From CAZRIT01 sp964600225 (GTDB lineage Bacteria; Bacillota; Clostridia; Christensenellales; CAG-138): 19,938 bases of DNA. The DNA lies in contig CAZRIT010000032.1 of NCBI GenBank assembly GCA_964600225.1, forward strand, positions 1-19,938. Direction: 5' to 3'. The notes under the pieces are model-generated. The model was given only the letters and a program-made list of their open reading frames with translations, had not been told where the DNA came from and made no database searches. Below, one piece after another: positions 14,965 to 19,938 of this stretch. Each line of letters starts with the position of its first letter. The first letter of the stretch is position 1. The position numbers and the translations under genes were made by a program.

Positions 14965-15645
14965 TCAGGCTAAGGGTTTTTTCTCGGGCGTGCCGGCCTT
15001 GCGCGGGTAAAGCTTCGGCGTGGCGGCGGTTTTGGTGAGCACAATCAGCGTGCGGCGGCCGTAGGCGGCGTTCACCTCAGTGACGGAGGCTTTGGCGTGC
15101 AGCAGATGCTGCGCCGTGGCGCTTGCGGTTAGTTCCTCCTCGGCCGCGCCCTTGTAGGCGATGCTTTGGCCGCCGATTTTCAACAGCGGCACCGTCAGCT
15201 CCGTCAGCACCGCCAGCGGCGCGACCGCGCGGGTGAGCGCAATATCGAAGCGTTCGCGGTACAGCGGGCTTTGTCCCGCGTCCTCGGCGCGCATGTGCAC
15301 GGTTTCGGCGGAGAGGCCCAGCCGCTCCAGCAGGGCGTTGAGGAACGTGATGCGCTTGTTGAGCCCGTCCAAAAGCGTCAATTGGAGATCGGGCCGCACA
15401 ATCAGCAGCGGCACGCCGGGAAAGCCCGCGCCCGTGCCCACGTCGATCACCTCGGCGGCTTCGGGCAGCAGCGGCAGCGCGGCCAGCGAATCGGCAAAGT
15501 GCTTTTCGGCCACGTCCTTGGGCGAGGTGATGGCGGTCAGGTTGAAGCGCGTGTTCCAGTCGGCCAGCATGGCGTGGTATAGCTCGAATTGATCCAGCTG
15601 CGCGCCCGTTAGAAACGGGCACAGGGCGGAAAGCGTATTACGCAT
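14965..15645 (-). CDS. rsmG: 16S rRNA (guanine527-N7)-methyltransferase RsmG
   Basis: RsmG (GidB) methylates N7 of G527 in 16S rRNA using S-adenosylmethionine; its loss gives low-level streptomycin resistance in other bacteria. The 226-residue protein shows NTRFNLTAI (31-39), KHFADSL (48-54), the SAM-binding loop DVGTGAGFPG (68-77) and TRAVAPL (138-144), all standard. Its ATG overlaps the 3' end of mnmG by 8 bases and has AGAGGA upstream inside mnmG, so the two are translationally coupled. This mnmG-rsmG order is widespread. The C-terminal 25 residues are Lys/Pro-rich and slightly longer than usual. Confidence 0.95.
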   Translation of the reverse strand: MRNTLSALCPFLTGAQLDQFELYHAMLADWNTRFNLTAITSPKDVAEKHFADSLAALPLLPEAAEVIDVGTGAGFPGVPLLIVRPDLQLTLLDGLNKRITFLNALLERLGLSAETVHMRAEDAGQSPLYRERFDIALTRAVAPLAVLTELTVPLLKIGGQSIAYKGAAEEELTASATAQHLLHAKASVTEVNAAYGRRTLIVLTKTAATPKLYPRKAGTPEKKPLA

Positions 15646-17512
15646 GGTGTAATCCTCTTTTTTCGTAGATCAGCAGCACGCCGACGTCCGCAGGCGTCAC
15701 GCCCGAGATGCGCCCCGCCTGGCCGATGTTCTTGGGGCGGATGCGGTTTAGCTTCTGCCTGGCCTCGAGGCGGAGGCCTTCCAGTGATAAATAGTCGATA
15801 TCCTCGGGCAGCAGGGTATCCTCCAGTGCGCGCGCGCGCCGTACCTGCTCGGTCTGCTTTTGGATGTAGCCGTCGTAGCGGGCAAGCGTTTCCACCTGCT
15901 CGGTTGTTTCCCAATCCATGGGGGACAGGGCGTCGGTCAAGCGCAGCAGGTCGGTATACGCAACGCTCGGCCGTTTCAGTAGGTCGAACAGCCGCGCGCC
16001 CGAGGCGGGCACGCTTTCGCCCTTTTCCGTTAGCAGCGCCTGCAACGCTTCCGATGGCGGCACGACGGTTTGCAACCGTTTCAGCGCCTCGGCCACAAGC
16101 GTCTGCTTTCGCATCAGGCGGTCGTAGCGCAGGTCGCTAATCAGGCCCGTACGCCGCGCCTTTTCGGTCAATCGGATATCCGCGTTGTCCTGCCTTAGCA
16201 GCAGCCGATATTCGCAGCGGGAGGTCATCATGCGGTATGGCTCGTTGGTGCCCTTGATGCACAAATCGTCTGCCAGCACGCCGATGTACGCCTCGTCGCG
16301 GCCAAGCGTAAAGGGCGGCTCGCCCATGCAGTAAAGCGCCGCGTTGACGCCCGCCAGCAGCCCCTGCGCGGCGGCCTCCTCATAGCCCGAGCTGCCGTTG
16401 AGCTGGCCCGCGGTATACAGGCCTTGGACGCTCTTGACCGCCAGCGTATGATCCAGGCACGTCGGGTCGAGGCAATCGTACTCGATGGCGTAGCCAAACC
16501 GCATCACGTCCGCGTGCCGTAGCCCCGGCAGCGTGCGCAGCATGTCCGATTGCACATCGGCGGGCAGGCTTGTGCTCATGCCCTGCACATACATTTCGCC
16601 GGAGGAAAGCTCCTCGGGCTCGATGAATATCTGGTGACGCTCCTTATCGGCAAAGCGTACGATTTTATCCTCGATGGACGGGCAGTAGCGCGTGCCCGTG
16701 GCGTGGATGAGCCCGCTGTACATGGGGGAGCGGTGCAGGTTGTCGAGTATGATTTGGTGGGTATCGGCATTGGTATAGGTCAGGTAGCACGGCGTCTGAT
16801 CGATGGTCAGGCGGCCGTTGAGGAAGGAGAACGCGGGCGTGGGCACGTCGCCGTCCTGCCGTTCCATCTCGTCATAATCGAGCGTGCGGCCGTTGACGCG
16901 CGCGGGCGTGCCCGTTTTAAAGCGCTGCAGCGGCAGGCCGAGCGCATGCAGCGCATCGGAAAGGTGCTCCGCGCGCGACAGCCCTGCGGGGCCGCTGTTG
17001 CGCACGCAATCGCCGATGAGGATGCGGCTTTTGAGGTATACGCCCGTACATACGACCGCGGCGTGGCAGGGGTAGGCAAGCCCCTCGACGGTCTCCACGC
17101 CCGTAATGCGGCCGTTGTTGGTCAAAAAGCGGCAGGCTTCGCCCTGCAATACGGTCAGGTGTTGCTGCGCCTCCAGCGTGCGTTTGACGCGCTCGTGGTA
17201 GCGGCGCTTGTCCATCTGCGCCCGCAGCGAATGCACGGCGGGGCCCTTGCCTGTGTTGAGCATGCGCATTTGAATCAGCGTATCGTCCGCGGCAAGGCCC
17301 ATCTCGCCGCCGAGCGCGTCGATTTCGCGCACCAAATGCCCCTTGCCCGTGCCGCCGATGGCGGGGTTGCAGGGCATGAGGCCGATGGAATCCAGGTTGA
17401 GGGTGAGCATGAGGGTGGTTTGCCCCATGCGCGCGGCGGCCAGCGCGGCTTCCACGCCCGCATGCCCCGCGCCGATGACGATGATGTCATACGATTGCGC
17501 ACGTTGGTTCAT
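15638..17512 (-). CDS. mnmG: tRNA uridine-5-carboxymethylaminomethyl modification enzyme MnmG (GidA)
   Basis: MnmG is the FAD- and NADH-dependent partner of MnmE. Together they install the (carboxymethyl)aminomethyl group on U34 of tRNAs reading codons ending in A or G. The 624-residue length is normal. The FAD motif VIGAGHAGVEAA (12-23) is followed by CNPAIGGTGKGHLVREIDALGGEMG (from about residue 47), the family hallmark. TRYCPSIEDKIVRF carries the conserved central cysteine, and LRLEARQKLNRIRPKNIGQAGRISG is the MnmE-binding C-terminal region. The frame extends to 17566, but family similarity begins at MNQRAQSYD, so 17512 is the start. There is no Shine-Dalgarno there; instead a hairpin ends just before the ATG (17514-17540). 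mnmE, often adjacent, is not in this window. rsmG overlaps the end by 8 bases. Confidence 0.95.
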   Translation of the reverse strand: MNQRAQSYDIIVIGAGHAGVEAALAAARMGQTTLMLTLNLDSIGLMPCNPAIGGTGKGHLVREIDALGGEMGLAADDTLIQMRMLNTGKGPAVHSLRAQMDKRRYHERVKRTLEAQQHLTVLQGEACRFLTNNGRITGVETVEGLAYPCHAAVVCTGVYLKSRILIGDCVRNSGPAGLSRAEHLSDALHALGLPLQRFKTGTPARVNGRTLDYDEMERQDGDVPTPAFSFLNGRLTIDQTPCYLTYTNADTHQIILDNLHRSPMYSGLIHATGTRYCPSIEDKIVRFADKERHQIFIEPEELSSGEMYVQGMSTSLPADVQSDMLRTLPGLRHADVMRFGYAIEYDCLDPTCLDHTLAVKSVQGLYTAGQLNGSSGYEEAAAQGLLAGVNAALYCMGEPPFTLGRDEAYIGVLADDLCIKGTNEPYRMMTSRCEYRLLLRQDNADIRLTEKARRTGLISDLRYDRLMRKQTLVAEALKRLQTVVPPSEALQALLTEKGESVPASGARLFDLLKRPSVAYTDLLRLTDALSPMDWETTEQVETLARYDGYIQKQTEQVRRARALEDTLLPEDIDYLSLEGLRLEARQKLNRIRPKNIGQAGRISGVTPADVGVLLIYEKRGLHHA

Positions 17513-17513
17513 A

Positions 17514-17540
17514 TGCGGTAATTTTACCACAAACACCGCA
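17514..17540 (-). promoter_or_regulatory. Hairpin forming the mnmG 5' leader
   Basis: On the - strand TGCGGT (17540-17535) pairs with ACCGCA (17519-17514), ending one base before the mnmG ATG. A nested alternative pairs GGTAA with TTACC (17528-17517). With the promoter at 17546-17573 the transcript would begin near 17539, so nearly the whole leader is this hairpin, with no Shine-Dalgarno. It could damp or gate translation (inference). Confidence 0.5.
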
Positions 17541-17544
17541 AATA

Positions 17545-17553
17545 TGGTATACT
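17545..17553 (+). promoter_or_regulatory. Extended -10 promoter of yhaM
   Basis: TGG TATACT (17545-17553) is an extended -10. The best -35-like hexamer is TTACCA, 18 bases upstream. The transcript would start near 17560 with a 25-base leader containing AAGGAG. The -10 overlaps the leftward one of mnmG. Confidence 0.55.
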
Positions 17554-17573
17554 GATCGGGAATCAAACAGCAA
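17546..17573 (-). promoter_or_regulatory. Promoter of the mnmG operon
   Basis: On the - strand TTGCTG (17573-17568) and TATACC (17551-17546) are separated by 16 bases. The -10 shares GTATA(C) with the opposite-facing yhaM promoter, so RNA polymerase can probably occupy only one of the two at a time. Confidence 0.5.
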
Positions 17574-17584
17574 GGAGCGGGAAT

Positions 17585-18553
17585 ATGAGCCGTATGCGTT
17601 TACTCAATCTGGCGGGCGGCCAAACATTTGAAGGGTTTTGCATCATCAAAAGCGTCGCCGTCAAGGCCAACGTCAAGGGCAGCGATTATCTGGATCTGGT
17701 GCTGGCCGACAGCGAGGGCGAGGGCGTGGCCAAGCTGTGGGATTATAACCGCGAGCTGCACGGCGTGTACGAGGCCGACGATGTGGTCAAGGTGCGCGGC
17801 AGCATCACCATGTGGAAGGAGGCCGAGCAGCTCAAGCTCGACCGCATCCGCCACATGTCCATCTCCGACGATGTGGATATGGCGTCGCTGCTGCCGTGCG
17901 CGCCGTTCGATCCGCAATGGCTCTACGATGAATTGTATACGCTGGCCGAAGGGTTTCACGATGACGATATCCGCAGGCTCGTGCAGTACCTGATGCGCGA
18001 AAACAAGGAACAGCTATTGTACTTCCCCGCCGCCGTCAAGCTGCACCACGCCACGCGCGGGGGCTTGCTGCACCATACCTGGACGATTACCAGGCTTGCC
18101 AAGCCCATGCTGGAGACGTACCCGCTGCTGGACGCGGATTTGGTGTACGCGGGCGCGATTTTGCACGATATCGGCAAGCTCAGGGAGCTGGATACGGGCA
18201 AGCTCGGCCTTGCGGGCAGCTATACGCCCTACGGGCAGTTGGTGGGGCACATCAGCATCGGCGTCAACGAGGTGTCCGCCGCGTGCGAGCTGCTGGGCGT
18301 GCCCAAGGAAACGGCCATGCTCATGGAGCACATGCTGCTCAGCCATCACGGGGTGGCGGAGTTTGGCAGCCCGCGCCCGCCGATGTTCCCCGAGGCCGAG
18401 GTGCTCAGCGAGCTGGATTTGCTCGACAGCCGCATGTACGAGATGTTTTCCGCTTTGGAGGGCGTCAAGCGCGGCGCGTTTACCGAGCGGCAGTGGGCGC
18501 TGGATAACCGCCAGCTCTACCAGCATATGCACAACATTCCGCTCAGCGACTGA
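17585..18553 (+). CDS. yhaM: 3'-5' exoribonuclease YhaM family (OB fold plus HD domain)
   Basis: YhaM is a metal-dependent 3'-5' exonuclease of Firmicutes that trims RNA (and single-stranded DNA in vitro). The 322-residue length fits the family (about 314). Residues about 14-90 form an OB-fold nucleic-acid-binding domain (FEGFCIIKSVAVKANVKGSD ... VRGSITMW). An HD domain follows with His164 (LLHHTWT), His194-Asp195 (AILHDIGKL), His222 (GHISIG), His254/His255 (LLSHHG) and aspartates near 278-281 (ELDLLDSRM). All metal-binding positions are present, so an active enzyme is expected. AAGGAG at 17572-17577 lies 7 bases before the ATG. It is transcribed away from mnmG, from an overlapping promoter, and the next gene begins 3 bases after its stop. 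Confidence 0.93.
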   Translation: MSRMRLLNLAGGQTFEGFCIIKSVAVKANVKGSDYLDLVLADSEGEGVAKLWDYNRELHGVYEADDVVKVRGSITMWKEAEQLKLDRIRHMSISDDVDMASLLPCAPFDPQWLYDELYTLAEGFHDDDIRRLVQYLMRENKEQLLYFPAAVKLHHATRGGLLHHTWTITRLAKPMLETYPLLDADLVYAGAILHDIGKLRELDTGKLGLAGSYTPYGQLVGHISIGVNEVSAACELLGVPKETAMLMEHMLLSHHGVAEFGSPRPPMFPEAEVLSELDLLDSRMYEMFSALEGVKRGAFTERQWALDNRQLYQHMHNIPLSD

Positions 18554-18556
18554 CCG

Positions 18557-19318
18557 ATGGAACGGGGCATGCCTGTAAGCAAACCGATTTCCGCCAAACC
18601 GCTTACGCCAAAAGAGCGCATGGGCTCCGTCGGCATGGGGCTGGCGTTTGTGCTGCTGTATCTTGCGGGGCAATGGGCGGGGTCGGCGCTGTGCGGATAC
18701 GCCGTGATGACGCGCGTATGGCTGGGTGGCGAGACGAATTACGATGTGATATACGGGGCGTATGCGCGCTTTGCACAGGCCCGACCGCAGCTAATTGCGC
18801 TGGTGGGCAATGTGACCGCGCTGTTTGTTGCGTCGGCGGCGGACAGGCTGGGCAACGCGCCCATGGAACGGCGCGCGCAGACATGGCGCATGCCCGTCGG
18901 GCGGGCGGCGCTGCTGGTTGTGTGCGGCGCGGCGTTCAATATTGCGCTGACGCTGGGCATATCGCTGCTGCCCGCGGCGTGGCTGGAAAGCTACAACGCC
19001 GCCTCCCAAGCCGCGCTGGGCAAGCCGACGCTGATGACGCTGCTGCTGACGGTGCTTGCCGCGCCGTTAACCGAGGAAGCGGTGTTTCGCGGGCTGGTGT
19101 ACGGCCGTTTCCGCCGCGCCATGCCCAAGTGGGTGGCGATCCTGCTATCATCGGGGCTGTTTGGGCTGCTGCACGGGCAACCGCTGTGGATGGCGTATGC
19201 GTTTGTCATGGGGTGTATATTCTGCGCCGTGTACGAGCGGCACGGCACGCTGCTTGCGCCCGTACTGGTGCACATGTCGTTCAACGGCGCAAGCTTTCTG
19301 TTCAGCCTGATGGGATAA
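18557..19318 (+). CDS. CPBP-family intramembrane metalloprotease (CAAX protease/bacteriocin-processing type)
   Basis: The 253-residue protein has several membrane helices and the three CPBP motifs in order: EEAVFRG (173-179, with the Glu-Glu and Arg), FGLLHG (202-207, His206) and VHMSFNG (238-244, His239 and Asn243). Such proteins are homologues of eukaryotic CAAX proteases. In bacteria they act as proteases or bacteriocin self-immunity factors, and most have no known substrate. No bacteriocin-like peptide gene is visible nearby. The ATG at 18557 is 3 bases after the yhaM stop but has no good ribosome binding site. The ATG at 18569 has a weak GGAACGGGG before it and may be the real start. It is translationally coupled to yhaM either way. 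No terminator follows before the repeat region. Confidence 0.87.
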   Translation: MERGMPVSKPISAKPLTPKERMGSVGMGLAFVLLYLAGQWAGSALCGYAVMTRVWLGGETNYDVIYGAYARFAQARPQLIALVGNVTALFVASAADRLGNAPMERRAQTWRMPVGRAALLVVCGAAFNIALTLGISLLPAAWLESYNAASQAALGKPTLMTLLLTVLAAPLTEEAVFRGLVYGRFRRAMPKWVAILLSSGLFGLLHGQPLWMAYAFVMGCIFCAVYERHGTLLAPVLVHMSFNGASFLFSLMG

Positions 19319-19374
19319 CGGAAGTACGCATGCGCGTATTGGCATTGGGATAACGGAACCTCTCCCGCGCGCAT

Positions 19375-19610
19375 TGTCATTTTGAGGTATTTTTTCTTGC
19401 TGCCATTGTGAGGCATTTTCTCGTTGTCATTCTGAGGAATTTTTCCTCGCTGTCATTCTGAGGCGAAGCCGAAGAATCTGTTCCGCCGCAGCGGATGGAG
19501 TACGTTGTTCCCTGGCGGGAACAAAGATTCCTCGTCGCTACGGCTCCTCGGAATGACACAAAACAAAATACTCCTTGGAATAACAGGAAAAGGGATGTCT
19601 CGGGATGACA
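19375..19610. repeat. Nested palindromic repeat: four left arms, hairpin core, three right arms
   Basis: The 13-mer TGTCATTCTGAGG occurs in direct order at 19375 (one mismatch), 19401 (two mismatches), 19425 and 19451 (both exact), spaced 26, 24 and 26 bases with T-rich spacers. Its reverse complement occurs at 19546, 19573 and 19598, spaced 27 and 25 bases with A-rich spacers and growing divergence. The core 19451-19558 can fold: arms TGTCATTCTGAGG, AGAATCT (19473-19479) and GTTCCGCC (19480-19487) pair with GGCGGGAAC (19514-19522), AGATTC (19525-19530) and CCTCGGAATGACA (19546-19558). It resembles REP/MITE-like elements dispersed in many bacterial genomes. It fills the 303-base gap 19319-19621 between converging genes, and I see no gene in it. 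Confidence 0.85.
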
Positions 19611-19621
19611 ATCAATGGCTG

Positions 19622-19938
19622 TCATTCCGCCGCGTCGAGCGGCGCGACGGTGAGCTTGCTAAACAGCAGCCGCTGGCTGTGATAGATGCCGAATCGGCCC
19701 GAAACCAGATACGATACCGCGACGGCTACGCCAAACAGCACCATGCAGTCGCTCCCGAACAGCTCTATGGCCAAAAACAGAGAGGCCGTGGGGCTGTTTG
19801 TCACCCCGCAAAACAGCGCGATGAGCCCGATGGCGGCGCCGAACGCGCTTGGCAGCCCGAGCATGGGCGCAAGCATGCACCCCAGCGTTGCGCCGATAAA
19901 GAAGCTCGGCACAATCTCGCCGCCGCGAAAGCCGCGGC
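19622..19938 (-). CDS. CLC-family chloride/fluoride channel or antiporter, C-terminal part
   Basis: The frame runs from the TGA at 19624-19622 to the window edge without a start, giving the last ~105 residues. GFRGGEIVPSFFIGATLG followed by a helix-rich stretch with ALFCGVTNSPTASLFLAIELFG is the C-terminal core of CLC proteins, where this loop lines the anion pathway. The GGE-xxP form of the loop recalls the fluoride-exporting CLC-F branch more than classic ClcA (GGIF-xP). That is only a suggestion, because the diagnostic N-terminal filter is outside the window. Its stop codon and last Glu codon lie in a fragment of the neighbouring repeat (TGTCATTCC at 19620-19628), so the C-terminus may have been set by repeat insertion. 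Confidence 0.85.
   Translation of the reverse strand, partial: RGFRGGEIVPSFFIGATLGCMLAPMLGLPSAFGAAIGLIALFCGVTNSPTASLFLAIELFGSDCMVLFGVAVAVSYLVSGRFGIYHSQRLLFSKLTVAPLDAAE

Noticed and set aside
16550..17521. 323-residue + strand open frame inside mnmG
   Set aside because: Antisense shadow of a conserved gene, low-complexity composition and no ribosome binding site.
19328..19341. TACGC-ATGC-GCGTA inverted repeat after the CPBP gene as a terminator
   Set aside because: Only five paired bases and no T-run after it.
19377..19625. 82-residue - strand open frame in the repeat region
   Set aside because: It translates the palindromic repeat itself; the recurrent peptide pieces reflect the 13-mer arms, not a protein.

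Overview
The window is GC-rich bacterial chromosome with strong AGGAGG-type ribosome binding sites. Its gene content (YhaM exoribonuclease, ATP-type PEP carboxykinase, a monofunctional aspartokinase, an FCD-type GntR regulator, a DUF6056 membrane protein, a YkvI-like transporter) points to a high-GC member of the Clostridia. I see no rRNA, tRNA, CRISPR array, transposase, phage gene or plasmid gene. Both edges cut through genes.

Left block (1-4341, + strand): the 3' part of a DUF1015 gene, aspartokinase, UDP-glucose 4-epimerase (GalE) and a sugar-nucleotidyltransferase-like protein, closed by a clear hairpin-plus-T-run terminator.

Catabolic-looking locus (4392-8550): an FCD/GntR regulator on the - strand faces three + genes: an HpaI-type aldolase, a D-2-hydroxyacid dehydrogenase and a YkvI-like LeuT-fold transporter. 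The divergent 320-base region holds a good sigma-70-like promoter and an 8-base perfect inverted repeat upstream of it. The operon ends in a perfect palindromic terminator. This looks like uptake and cleavage of an organic or sugar acid under its own regulator. The substrate is unknown, and this is the most system-like part of the window.

Envelope and signalling block (8565-11544, - strand): a membrane-anchored protein with a Pro/Thr-rich stalk and two SH3-like domains, then a seven-TM protein with a degenerate GGDEF and an apparently intact EAL domain. Each gene has a recognisable promoter, and both promoters have ATTACA/TGTAAT half-sites upstream.

Metabolic and housekeeping block (11787-17512, - strand): pckA with its own promoter, then (in transcription order) mnmG, rsmG and a DUF6056 membrane gene in a tight operon. 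A promoter region at 17513-17584 has overlapping -10 boxes and serves mnmG leftward and yhaM rightward. yhaM is followed at once by a CPBP-family intramembrane protease.

Right end (19319-19938): the gap between the CPBP gene and the converging CLC-channel gene holds an unusual repeat. Four left-arm 13-mers, a 108-base hairpin core and three right-arm 13-mers together form a roughly 236-base imperfect palindrome with about 24-27-base spacing. Another fragment of the same repeat supplies the stop codon of the CLC gene, which runs off the window.
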